Assembly: GCA_026193735.1 (NCBI GenBank)
Contig: JAPHUJ010000271.1
Span: forward strand, 1-5,910
Direction: 5' to 3'
Source of the DNA: Sulfurovum sp.
Lineage (GTDB): Bacteria; Campylobacterota; Campylobacteria; Campylobacterales; Sulfurovaceae
DNA: 5,910 bases
This document shows positions 1-5,701 of the stretch, piece after piece (position 1 is the first letter of the stretch; every line of letters begins with the position of its first letter). Made by a program: the position numbers and the translations under genes. The notes under the pieces were generated by a model. The model was given only the letters and a program-made list of their open reading frames with translations. It was not told the DNA's origin and made no database searches.

Positions 1-567
1 TCCGATGATATCTGCCCCAGCAAAAATAGCTTTCACTAAATCGGTTTTATTATGCACTTCTACCAGTACATCTAATCCTAAATGTCGTGCATAGTCATGT
101 AATTCTTTAAGCTCTTTACGACTCAATGCCATAGCAATGAGCAAGATATAATCTGCACCAAATGCCAGTGCTTCAAGTACCTGATATTTGTCAACTATGA
201 AATCTTTTCTAAGCAGTGGTATGTTTACATAGCGACGAATCATACCAAGATACTCTTTATCACCTTTAAAAAAGTGTGGTTCAGTGAGTATGGAGAGGGA
301 ATCTGCCCCACCTTTCTCATAGGCTTGCGCTATCTCAACAGGATCAAAGTTTTCACGTATTATCCCTTTACTAGGGCTCGCTTTTTTCACCTCTGCAATG
401 ATACGATAAGGGTTTTCCTTAGTAGAACGTAAAGCACTTTGTACATCTTTGGGAACAAAAGGGTTAAAAGCAAGCGAACGTCCCAACCACTCTAGCGGAT
501 AATCTACTTTTCTTTTTTCCAGATCTGATCTTGTTTTTTTAATAATTTCATCTAATATTTGAGCCAT
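1..567 (-). CDS. trpC: Indole-3-glycerol phosphate synthase, N-terminal 189 residues (cut by window edge)
   Basis: TrpC closes the indole ring in cytoplasmic tryptophan synthesis, converting carboxyphenylamino-deoxyribulose phosphate to indole-3-glycerol phosphate. Translating leftward from the ATG at 567 gives an uninterrupted frame of 189 codons to the window edge; the family is usually about 260 residues, so roughly 70 are missing. The TIM-barrel signatures are in order: [11 protein letters not shown] at about 58-68 (catalytic Glu59 and Lys61 plus the phosphate-side Ser/Pro), [11 protein letters not shown] at about 91-101, LLRKDFIVD at 118-126 (Lys121, the general acid), and VLVEVHN near 167-173 (Glu170). 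The visible end, GADIIG, is where the family normally continues into INNRNL. The start is supported by the first in-frame ATG, a family-typical N-terminus, and a modest GGGAA-like ribosome site. It lies 57 nt after the TPR gene on the same strand and could be the last gene of that operon or use its own -10. No other trp gene is visible. Confidence 0.96.
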   Translation of the reverse strand, partial: MAQILDEIIKKTRSDLEKRKVDYPLEWLGRSLAFNPFVPKDVQSALRSTKENPYRIIAEVKKASPSKGIIRENFDPVEIAQAYEKGGADSLSILTEPHFFKGDKEYLGMIRRYVNIPLLRKDFIVDKYQVLEALAFGADYILLIAMALSRKELKELHDYARHLGLDVLVEVHNKTDLVKAIFAGADIIG

Positions 568-600
568 ATATTATTTCCCATATTTCTATAAATTTCGTGT

Positions 601-606
601 ATTATA
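601..606 (-). promoter_or_regulatory. Possible trpC -10 box (TATAAT)
   Basis: On the minus strand a perfect TATAAT lies in the 57-nt gap between the TPR gene and trpC. It would start RNA near 594, giving a leader of about 27 nt. No good -35 is seen, which is usual for Campylobacterota housekeeping promoters. Read-through from the upstream operon is also possible. Confidence 0.45.
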
Positions 607-624
607 GCTAAAAGAAGTTCGAAA

Positions 625-1878
625 CTATTTACACTGTTTTATAGCATTCCAGTGTTCTATGATTTCTTCTTCTTCCAACCCTTCTTCATCAACCACTCTT
701 TTCATAAGCTTATAGGCTTTAGTACAATTGCGTTCTTTATAATATCCCCATGCTAAAGAGTCTAAGTAATACATATTATCCGGTTGTTGTATCAATGCAT
801 TTTCTATCACATTGATACCCTTTTTGACATTGACTTCTTTATCAATAAGTGTATAACCATAATAGTTCAGATAAATACTGTCATCATTTCCCAGTTCAAT
901 CGCTTTTTCGAAATGAGAGATGACATCCTCTATCATTTTTTTATCATTTTTATCTTCTGAATTTTCAAAAAGAAGTACACCCTTCTCTGCTATCCACTTT
1001 GAATTTTTATCTTCATTATAGAGTTTATCTACAAGGAGCAATGCTTTAGAAAAATATCCTTTTGTCTTATACAGTTCATACAAAATATCATCTCTGTCTT
1101 GATTTGTTTCTAAAAAAGCAATAGCACCATCAATATCTCTTTTATAGACATAAGCATCTATGATCTTAGTAAGATACTGCTCATCATCATCTTGCATATA
1201 AAGTGCTTTATACGTTTCTAGAACACCATCAATATTTTTTTCTTTTTGGTAAAGTATCAGTAGTTTAAAATAGACATCGTTACTCACGATATTCATACGA
1301 CGATGTGCTTCAAGTAACTGTATGGCTTTTTTACGTTCACCTGTAAACTCATCCATAATATCAGTCATTCTAAGCAATACTTCTTCTCTAGGTACAGTTT
1401 CATATACCCTGGTTAAAAGTTCCAATGCCCTTTTAAATTTTCCGGCATAGAGAAATGAATTTGAAGCCAAATCCAAATCCATAGGTTCTTTTGATTGTTC
1501 TAGCAAGTATTCTGCTTCTTTTGTCGCATTTTTCACTTGTCGTATAGTTAAATAAAGAGGGATAAGAAGACGTCTTACCTCAAGTCTATTTGGATTTTTC
1601 TTATCCCATATTTTCAAGCGTGATATACTTTCTGCTATGTGATTTCGACTCATCAAAGCGGAACTTGCTTCCTTAAATAAATAGATTTCTGCTCCCGTAT
1701 TATTATAAAGTTTTTTATAGACTTGATAGCTGTTTTCATAGGCTTTATATTCATCATATAAAAGTCCCCGTATGATAAGTTCATCTTCACTGATCTTCAT
1801 AATTTCTTTGGCATAACCAGTCACTGTAGCAAAACTAAATGCTATAAGTAGAGTTAAAGCTATACGATTCCAGGACAT
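625..1878 (-). CDS. Exported tetratricopeptide-repeat (TPR) protein, 417 aa
   Basis: This is a secreted or periplasmic alpha-solenoid protein. Residues 1-23 form a signal peptide: a short positive N-region, the hydrophobic stretch IALTLLIAFSFATVT, then GYA before KE as a signal peptidase I site. There is no lipobox cysteine. The rest is almost all helix with irregular TPR-like hairpins. The clearest are near the C-terminus, with YYGYTLI at about 339-345 and LDSLAWGYY at about 372-380, followed by a paired A-x-K-L-helix. This is the pattern of TPR proteins in which the final repeats are best conserved. It probably acts as a protein-protein scaffold, but the partner cannot be told. The ATG at 1878 lies inside the end of the ykgJ-like gene (19-nt overlap), with AAGAGG at 1889-1894 ten nt upstream, so translational coupling is likely. 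The stop is TAG, 57 nt before trpC. No specific gene name can be assigned. Confidence 0.88.
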   Translation of the reverse strand: MSWNRIALTLLIAFSFATVTGYAKEIMKISEDELIIRGLLYDEYKAYENSYQVYKKLYNNTGAEIYLFKEASSALMSRNHIAESISRLKIWDKKNPNRLEVRRLLIPLYLTIRQVKNATKEAEYLLEQSKEPMDLDLASNSFLYAGKFKRALELLTRVYETVPREEVLLRMTDIMDEFTGERKKAIQLLEAHRRMNIVSNDVYFKLLILYQKEKNIDGVLETYKALYMQDDDEQYLTKIIDAYVYKRDIDGAIAFLETNQDRDDILYELYKTKGYFSKALLLVDKLYNEDKNSKWIAEKGVLLFENSEDKNDKKMIEDVISHFEKAIELGNDDSIYLNYYGYTLIDKEVNVKKGINVIENALIQQPDNMYYLDSLAWGYYKERNCTKAYKLMKRVVDEEGLEEEEIIEHWNAIKQCK

Positions 1879-2234
1879 TCTTTGCGTACCTCTTCTTCAT
1901 CGTTTTTAAATTGTTCCCAAAAAGGAAATGTACGACATTGTAATGGTCGTACAGGATAAATTGAACATCGCTTATTAGATTCATCGAAAAAAATACAAGC
2001 AAAATTATCTGGTGCAAGTTGTTTCTCGACAAGTGAATAACGATGATTTACTTTTCTTAAATACATTGTAGCAAAATCTTCAACACTAAGGTTAATAAAC
2101 CCTGCCATTTTTTCTATCTCTGTATATTTCGCCCATATATAACCGGTCTCTCCTGTACAACAGTGTCCACCACAAGCTTCACATGCAGAGGGAGTAAACT
2201 TATAATCGTATCCTTCCTGTTCCATTAATTCCAT
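1860..2234 (-). CDS. YkgJ-family cysteine-cluster protein, 124 aa
   Basis: This is a small cytoplasmic metal-binding protein of the YkgJ / zinc-or-iron-chelating family (CxxCxxxCC type). It has eight conserved-looking cysteines: C18, C21, C25 and C26 (CEACGGHCC), C80 (NFACIFF), C90 and C100 (CSIYPVRPLQC) and C120 (KECPGI). The signature YPVRPLQCRTFPFW is intact. The family is thought to bind a metal or iron-sulfur centre, but its substrate is unknown. The ATG at 2234 is chosen because AAGGTG, inside the 3' end of trmN6, sits ten nt upstream; the next ATG (codon 4) would be about 19 nt away. The gene begins 2 nt after the trmN6 stop and overlaps the next gene by 19 nt, so it sits in the middle of a coupled operon. 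A role connected with tRNA modification is only a guess from context. Confidence 0.88.
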   Translation of the reverse strand: MELMEQEGYDYKFTPSACEACGGHCCTGETGYIWAKYTEIEKMAGFINLSVEDFATMYLRKVNHRYSLVEKQLAPDNFACIFFDESNKRCSIYPVRPLQCRTFPFWEQFKNDEEEVRKECPGIV

Positions 2235-2236
2235 GG

Positions 2237-2932
2237 TTAAAAATCACCTTTTATACTATTTGTATTTGCTCGATCAAAAGCTACTTGCGCTTGTTTTCTA
2301 TAGACACCCTCATCATCAAACACAACAAATGGAGGCAATACCTGCGTCATAGACTTTGAGCCCATTCGTGCAGCGATCATCACAAGTTTAGAATCCCTGT
2401 CTATTTTGGAGTGGACAAACTGCATCGTTTCGACCTTTATACCATACGAAGTTAAATGATACAATAACAGGTCCACCTGCTTTGCATCATAACAGAAAAT
2501 AAAGTATCCTTTGGGTTTTAACAGTTTTTTGACCTTAGCTATAAAATCTTCTATAGGCAGATGATGTGCATACCTCGCGATGTTAAGATGTGTATTTTCA
2601 CTTTGGGTGACACGTGAGTCATAAAAAGGAGGATTAGAGATGATATAGTCAAATTTCTCTCCACTCTCAAATTGTGTAAAATCTCCAAGATAACTTTTAA
2701 CTTCTAAGTTATTAAGCGAAAAATTATGTTTTGCATAGTTAAGCATCTTTTCCTGTTTGTCTATGATACTTGTCTCTATATTAAAATCACGGCTTAACAA
2801 AAGTGAGATTATACCTACCCCACAACCTACATCAAGCAGTGAACCTTTGGGTTTAAACGCAGAGATGAAGTCATATAAAAAAATAGAGTCACTATTGTAG
2901 CAGTAACCTGATGTCGGCTGATAAAGAAACAT
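2237..2932 (-). CDS. trmN6: tRNA1(Val) adenine-37 N6-methyltransferase (TrmN6/YfiC type), 231 aa
   Basis: This enzyme transfers a methyl group from S-adenosylmethionine to N6 of adenine 37, next to the anticodon of tRNA-Val, in the cytoplasm. The N-terminus YQPTSGYCYNSDSIFLYDF matches the family opening (YQP-x-G-x-x-x-x-x-D-S). SAM motif I is LDVGCGVG at 33-40, the acidic end of strand 2 is at IIDKQEKM (about 57-63), GDF is at 83-85, and the catalytic NPPFY is at 100-104, which is typical of N6-adenine methyltransferases. An ATG at 2944 would add four residues (MEVT), but it overlaps a near-perfect Shine-Dalgarno sequence (GGAGGTGA, 2935-2942) ideally placed for the ATG at 2932, so the shorter start is chosen. 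This is the first gene of the leftward operon, divergent from bpt. Family assignment is firm; exact tRNA specificity is inferred from the family. Confidence 0.88.
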   Translation of the reverse strand: MFLYQPTSGYCYNSDSIFLYDFISAFKPKGSLLDVGCGVGIISLLLSRDFNIETSIIDKQEKMLNYAKHNFSLNNLEVKSYLGDFTQFESGEKFDYIISNPPFYDSRVTQSENTHLNIARYAHHLPIEDFIAKVKKLLKPKGYFIFCYDAKQVDLLLYHLTSYGIKVETMQFVHSKIDRDSKLVMIAARMGSKSMTQVLPPFVVFDDEGVYRKQAQVAFDRANTNSIKGDF

Positions 2933-2934
2933 AG

Positions 2935-2942
2935 TCACCTCC
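2935..2942 (-). promoter_or_regulatory. Strong Shine-Dalgarno that sets the trmN6 start
   Basis: The minus strand reads GGAGGTGA followed by CT and the ATG at 2932. This is complementary to the 16S anti-SD end, with 5 nt between GGAGG and the ATG. The alternative upstream ATG (2942-2944) is partly inside this site and has no ribosome site of its own. Confidence 0.8.
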
Positions 2943-2957
2943 ATTTTTGATGAATTT

Positions 2958-2984
2958 TACAATAATTTCAGTATAATCGCGATT
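2958..2984. promoter_or_regulatory. Shared divergent promoter region of bpt and trmN6
   Basis: The plus strand carries a perfect TATAAT at 2972-2977, placing the bpt RNA start at about 2984, one base before the bpt ATG. The minus strand carries TATACT over 2970-2975, overlapping the same bases and giving a trmN6 leader of about 30 nt. Alternatives are TACAAT (plus, 2958-2963) and TAAAAT (minus, 2953-2958). No convincing -35 is seen in either direction. Confidence 0.6.
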
Positions 2985-3743
2985 ATGAACGAAGAACGAG
3001 ATTTATTGAACCCGCCATCAACAGATTTTTCTATGCTGGATTATGACTGTGCCTATATACCCGGTAACAAGGTACGCATGAATTACAAGTATGTAGCAAA
3101 AGCGAGTAAACACTTCGCTACTGCTGTCATTGCAAGAGGATGGAGACGCTTTGGGAAGTATTTCTTTCATCCTATTTGCAATGGCTGTAATGAGTGCAAA
3201 AGTATCCGTATATCTGCGAAAGACTATCACTACACCAAATCACAAAAAAAATCAATCAAACGAAATGCTGATACTCAAATCATCGTGCAAAAACCTACAC
3301 TTACACAAGCACATATCAATCTTTACAATAAATACCACAGTTTTAAACATGAAAAAGACCAGTGGCAACATCGAAACATTTCACAACGTGAATACCATGA
3401 AAATTTTGTAGATGGTGCGCATAATTTTGGAAAAGAAGTACTCTATATTAGAGATGACAAACTCATCGGTGTAGACCTCATCGATGTACTAGATGACGGT
3501 ATCAGTTCCATATACTTTTACTATGACCCCGATTATGCCAGTCTGTCACTTGGCACCTATTCACTGCTCTATCAGATACAATTAGCCAATATCCTTGAAC
3601 TGCCCTGGATTTACTTAGGGTACTGGGTAGATGGGTGTAAGGCTTTTGCATACAAACCAAAGTTCCAACCTCAAGAGTTGTTAGATGGGTTTCCTCATGT
3701 TTCACAGGAACCTGAGTGGGAAGAATGGAATTTACCAGAATAA
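2985..3743 (+). CDS. bpt: Aspartate/glutamate leucyltransferase (arginyltransferase-like), 252 aa
   Basis: Bpt transfers leucine from Leu-tRNA to proteins with N-terminal Asp or Glu. This makes a primary destabilising residue for ClpS-ClpAP in the bacterial N-end rule. The 252 residues match the usual length of about 240-250. Family blocks in order are: C22 in CAYIPGNK (22-29); RRFGKYFFHPICNGCNECKS (54-73), with C65, C68 and C71; the SQKK motif at 86-89; DPDYASLSLGTYSLLYQI (181-198), which is the GNAT-like transferase core; and YLGYWVDGCKAFAYKPKF (210-227). All family signatures look intact. The first ATG is used. No Shine-Dalgarno precedes it, but a -10 box ends 7 nt upstream, so the mRNA may be leaderless; Met17 is a less likely alternative start. 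The gene stands alone, divergent from the trmN6 operon, and neither clpS nor clpA is in the window. Distinguishing Bpt from the arginyltransferase Ate rests on the short bacterial form. Confidence 0.93.
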   Translation: MNEERDLLNPPSTDFSMLDYDCAYIPGNKVRMNYKYVAKASKHFATAVIARGWRRFGKYFFHPICNGCNECKSIRISAKDYHYTKSQKKSIKRNADTQIIVQKPTLTQAHINLYNKYHSFKHEKDQWQHRNISQREYHENFVDGAHNFGKEVLYIRDDKLIGVDLIDVLDDGISSIYFYYDPDYASLSLGTYSLLYQIQLANILELPWIYLGYWVDGCKAFAYKPKFQPQELLDGFPHVSQEPEWEEWNLPE

Positions 3744-3750
3744 ATTTTTT
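3729..3750 (+). terminator. Weak terminator-like hairpin at the end of bpt
   Basis: AATTTA (3729-3734) and TAAATT (3741-3746) can pair across a CCAGAA loop, overlapping the bpt stop codon and running into a T-tract to 3750. The stem is A/T only, so its strength is doubtful. Confidence 0.25.
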
Positions 3751-3805
3751 GTCATCCTCTGACTTGTATCCAAAGGTCATTTCCGACGGAGTACCTAGGG
3801 ATCCA
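3751..3805. repeat. Two decayed tandem copies of an intergenic repeat unit
   Basis: Starting 7 nt after the bpt stop, one unit begins GTCATCCTCTGAC and ends TATCCA (3751-3772). A second begins GTCATTTCCGAC and ends GGATCCA (3776-3805). Both keep the frame GTCAT-pyrimidines-GAC ... ATCCA. This resembles the widespread intergenic sequences of the type GTCATTCCCGAC...GGGAATCC seen in many bacteria. It has no ORF of its own that looks real. The family assignment is from memory of the motif only. Confidence 0.35.
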
Positions 3806-3857
3806 CACCCAAAACCACTCATCTATACAGGAAATAATAATATTTGGAATTAATTAT

Positions 3858-4022
3858 TTATTTGTAAGTATGAGGTACGAGTCTATTATCTTGATCTAGA
3901 TTTTCTCTGAACTCTAACTCTCTTGGATCACATCTCATAACGTGAAGAAACATATATACATATCCACCCACTACAATTATCAAAGCGATAATACACAATG
4001 GTATAACAATTAAAAGTTCCAT
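3858..4022 (-). CDS. Small single-span membrane protein, 54 aa, unknown function
   Basis: I do not recognise this gene. From the ATG at 4022 it encodes MELLIVIPLC followed by a continuous hydrophobic helix (about residues 3-28, IIALIIVVGGYVYMFLHV). A charged hydrophilic tail of about 25 residues follows (RCDPRELEFRENLDQDNR...), ending in HTYK. A longer version from 4049 adds nine residues. The shorter start is preferred because GGAG at 4028-4031 lies 5 nt upstream of it, and a TATAAT at 4065-4070 would give it a 36-nt leader, against only 9 nt for the longer form. Having a promoter, ribosome site, start, membrane helix and tail together argues that it is a real gene. It might be a small accessory subunit or regulator of a membrane complex, as many such proteins are, but nothing here identifies a partner. 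It does not match CcoQ or CydX as I know them. Confidence 0.6.
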   Translation of the reverse strand: MELLIVIPLCIIALIIVVGGYVYMFLHVMRCDPRELEFRENLDQDNRLVPHTYK

Positions 4023-4027
4023 ACTTA

Positions 4028-4070
4028 CTCCAAATTTGATATTAGTCATCTACTCTCTTTTAATATTATA
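4028..4070 (-). promoter_or_regulatory. -10 box and ribosome site of the small membrane protein gene
   Basis: The minus strand has TATAAT at 4065-4070 (RNA start near 4058) and GGAG at 4028-4031, 5 nt before the ATG at 4022. No -35 is evident. Confidence 0.5.
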
Positions 4071-4289
4071 CTACATTTAAACTATAGAGCTTAATAAGAG
4101 TAAATATTTCATTGCAGTGGTAGATTCAAACTTACATTATAAATCCATGAAAGCCCTATATATGGACAATTATAATTTAAATAGTTAGCTTTTGGTAAAC
4201 AATGAACATACATTTTTGGCAGAGTCTACCAAGTAATTCTTTTGAGTATTTAGATATGTATTCCATTTATTTTTTTATTCGTTTTTCAT
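4071..4289. other. Intergenic region with no recognisable gene
   Basis: This very A/T-rich stretch lies between the leftward small membrane protein and the promoters of the cyclase gene. Only tiny ORFs occur, for example 14 codons from the ATG at about 4148, and none has a convincing ribosome site. I see no tRNA and no strong hairpin. A T-rich tract at about 4264-4290 just upstream of the TTGACA box could act as an UP element. Confidence 0.5.
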
Positions 4290-4318
4290 TTGACAGTAAT
4301 AATTAATTGTTATATACT
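4290..4318 (+). promoter_or_regulatory. Consensus-like sigma-70 promoter upstream of the cyclase leader
   Basis: TTGACA (4290-4295) and TATACT (4313-4318) are separated by exactly 17 nt, with a T-rich stretch before the -35. RNA would start near 4325, which is 219 nt ahead of the diguanylate cyclase ATG. It is the only promoter in the window with a full -35 match. Confidence 0.6.
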
Positions 4319-4334
4319 TTGGTTATAAAGATAG

Positions 4335-4382
4335 ATGGGAATTTCGGACTTGAAAATTGGCCAAAGTGTAAAAATACTTTAG
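4335..4382 (+). other. 15-codon leader ORF in the cyclase leader (uncertain)
   Basis: Ten nt after the predicted RNA start, ATG opens a short frame coding MGISDLKIGQSVKIL and ending in TAG. No good Shine-Dalgarno is present. The peptide looks like the first residues of FeoA-type domains (x-L-x-x-L-K-I-G-Q-x-x-K-I-L), but the following bases do not continue that fold in any frame I read. It could be a leader peptide, a gene remnant or chance. Confidence 0.2.
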
Positions 4383-4403
4383 AGAAAATACAAAAACTCT
4401 AAA
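4363..4403 (+). promoter_or_regulatory. Pair of mutually exclusive leader hairpins
   Basis: Hairpin A pairs AAAGTGT (4363-4369) with ATACTTT (4374-4380), including one G-U pair, over an AAAA loop. Hairpin B pairs TTTAGAG (4378-4384) perfectly with CTCTAAA (4397-4403) over a 12-nt A-rich loop. They share the TTT at 4378-4380, so only one can form fully. Hairpin A covers the end of the leader ORF. The layout is attenuator-like, but no strong U-tract follows B. Confidence 0.35.
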
Positions 4404-4448
4404 TGTTTTAATTAAGTTTATACCGTTTGAAAAAGTTTCTATATTTGT

Positions 4449-4489
4449 AGATTTCGTGCTAAAATAGTTAAATTAACACTTCGAAATCT
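4449..4489 (+). promoter_or_regulatory. Inverted repeat around an extended -10 promoter
   Basis: AGATTTCG (4449-4456) and CGAAATCT (4482-4489) are perfect 8-bp arms. Between them lie TGCTAAAAT (4457-4465), an extended -10 giving an RNA start near 4472, and a second small palindrome GTTAAATTAAC (4467-4477) over that start. It could be an operator or, in longer transcripts, a hairpin. Confidence 0.4.
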
Positions 4490-4522
4490 TCTCGCTTTTG
4501 AGAATCAATCTATATTGAATTT

Positions 4523-4528
4523 TATAAT
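4523..4528 (+). promoter_or_regulatory. Proximal -10 box of the cyclase gene
   Basis: A perfect TATAAT would start RNA near 4535, leaving only about 9 nt before the ATG at 4544. No -35 is seen, and the only ribosome-site candidate (GAAAG, 4529-4533) would lie upstream of that RNA start. Confidence 0.4.
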
Positions 4529-4543
4529 GAAAGATATGCAATT

Positions 4544-5701
4544 ATGGAAAAAATTATACAACTTTTATCAAAACTTGAGCTTTGGCATTTTGTATTTCTT
4601 TTCACTGTCCTAGCTATTATTAGTGCGGAATCCCTAGCTATATTACAGAGTTATTGGCTACTGGGTGATTTCTTTGTAGAAGAAATATTGATTATAATTT
4701 TTAACACCGCTGCTATTGTTGCATTTATATTATTAACAATAATAGCTTCTACGCTACATTATCTTAGACGTTTACAAGAGGAGAAGGAAGAGCTACTTTC
4801 AGACCTCCATCAAAAAAGTGAACTCCTAAGAAGTGTCATTGATGAAAATCCAGATCCGGTTATTGTAAAGAACTGGGATGGAAAATTTATCCTAGTTAAT
4901 AATGCATGTGCAACTCTTTATGGATCGACCGCTGATGATATGATTGGAAAAGATGATGGAGACTATATTTCTGATCAAGAGCAGGCAGAGTTTTTTAAAC
5001 GTAACATTCAAGAGATTATGCTTGAAGAAAAAATGCAAATAGTTTATGAAGATTCGTTTGATGCGAAAACAGGAGAAAAAAGACATTATAAATCTATAAA
5101 AATTCCATATAAAAGCTCTAAGGGTGAACGTCAAATACTTGTTGTTGCGCATGATATTACTAAGCAAAAAGAGCAGCAGGAAAAACTTGATCATATGGCT
5201 CATTATGATGCACTAACAAATCTGCCAAATCGTGTTGCATTAACTGAGAGAATAGAACAAGCTATGGCTCAAACCATGCGAAGGGAAGAACTGATTGCTA
5301 TTGCATATATTGATTTAGATGGCTTCAAAGAGGTAAACGATACATATGGTCATACAGTAGGCGATTCTTTGCTTAAAGTGTTGTCCTTGAAAATGACTCA
5401 TCTTCTAAGAAAGGGTGATACTGTCGCTCGTTTTGGTGGTGATGAATTTATAGCTGTTTTACTAGATTTGAACGATAAAAAGATGGTTAATTCTTTTATA
5501 AAAAGATTTTTAGAAACAATAGAAGAACCTCTAAAGATTGACGGATTTGAAGTAAAAGTATCTGCAAGTATTGGTGTCACTTTCTATCCACAAGCTAAAG
5601 AAATGACTTCTAAACAACTTATAAGAGAAGCTGATCAGGCAATGTATCAGGCTAAAATTTCAGGGAAGAATAGATCCGTTTTTTTTGAAGAGTTGGAATA
5701 A
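4544..5701 (+). CDS. Membrane-anchored PAS-GGDEF diguanylate cyclase, 385 aa
   Basis: This protein makes cyclic di-GMP from two GTP at the inner membrane. Residues 14-36 and 44-69 are two membrane helices joined by a short acidic loop, so almost no periplasmic domain exists. A charged coiled-coil linker follows (74-95). A PAS domain (about 94-207) starts with the typical LLRSVIDENPDPVIVKNWDG and ends with VVAHDITKQKEQQEKL. The GGDEF domain (about 215-380) has DALTNLPNR (222-230), YIDLDGFKEVND (255-266, metal Asp257), RFGGDEF (296-302) and SIGVTF (342-347). The product-inhibition site RKGD (289-292) is exactly five residues before GGDEF, so both catalysis and feedback inhibition should work. 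No EAL domain is present. The PAS fold probably senses a small ligand, but none can be named. The ATG at 4544 is the only start after the in-frame stop at 4499. It lacks a strong ribosome site and is preceded by a long leader with three candidate promoters. Confidence 0.95.
   Translation: MEKIIQLLSKLELWHFVFLFTVLAIISAESLAILQSYWLLGDFFVEEILIIIFNTAAIVAFILLTIIASTLHYLRRLQEEKEELLSDLHQKSELLRSVIDENPDPVIVKNWDGKFILVNNACATLYGSTADDMIGKDDGDYISDQEQAEFFKRNIQEIMLEEKMQIVYEDSFDAKTGEKRHYKSIKIPYKSSKGERQILVVAHDITKQKEQQEKLDHMAHYDALTNLPNRVALTERIEQAMAQTMRREELIAIAYIDLDGFKEVNDTYGHTVGDSLLKVLSLKMTHLLRKGDTVARFGGDEFIAVLLDLNDKKMVNSFIKRFLETIEEPLKIDGFEVKVSASIGVTFYPQAKEMTSKQLIREADQAMYQAKISGKNRSVFFEELE

Noticed and set aside
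1835..2032. 65-codon frame overlapping the ykgJ/TPR junction
   Set aside because: It is a shadow of two well-supported genes on the same strand, without a ribosome site.
3130..3411. 93-codon frame inside bpt
   Set aside because: It is on the same strand in another frame of a gene with all family motifs, and shows no motif of its own.
3502..3822. 106-codon open frame on the minus strand
   Set aside because: It mostly lies antisense to bpt, covers the intergenic repeat, has no ribosome site, and its protein has no recognisable pattern.
4335..4403. A truncated feoA gene
   Set aside because: Only about 12 residues look like the FeoA start. No frame after 4382 continues the domain, so a remnant cannot be shown.
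4320..4543. A c-di-GMP riboswitch in the cyclase leader
   Set aside because: I could not find the conserved GEMM-type core, such as the GNRA tetraloop and its receptor, in this A/T-rich leader.
4892..5203. 103-codon open frame antisense to the cyclase
   Set aside because: It is the reverse complement of the PAS-coding region, with low-complexity Phe/Leu/Ile composition and no start signals.
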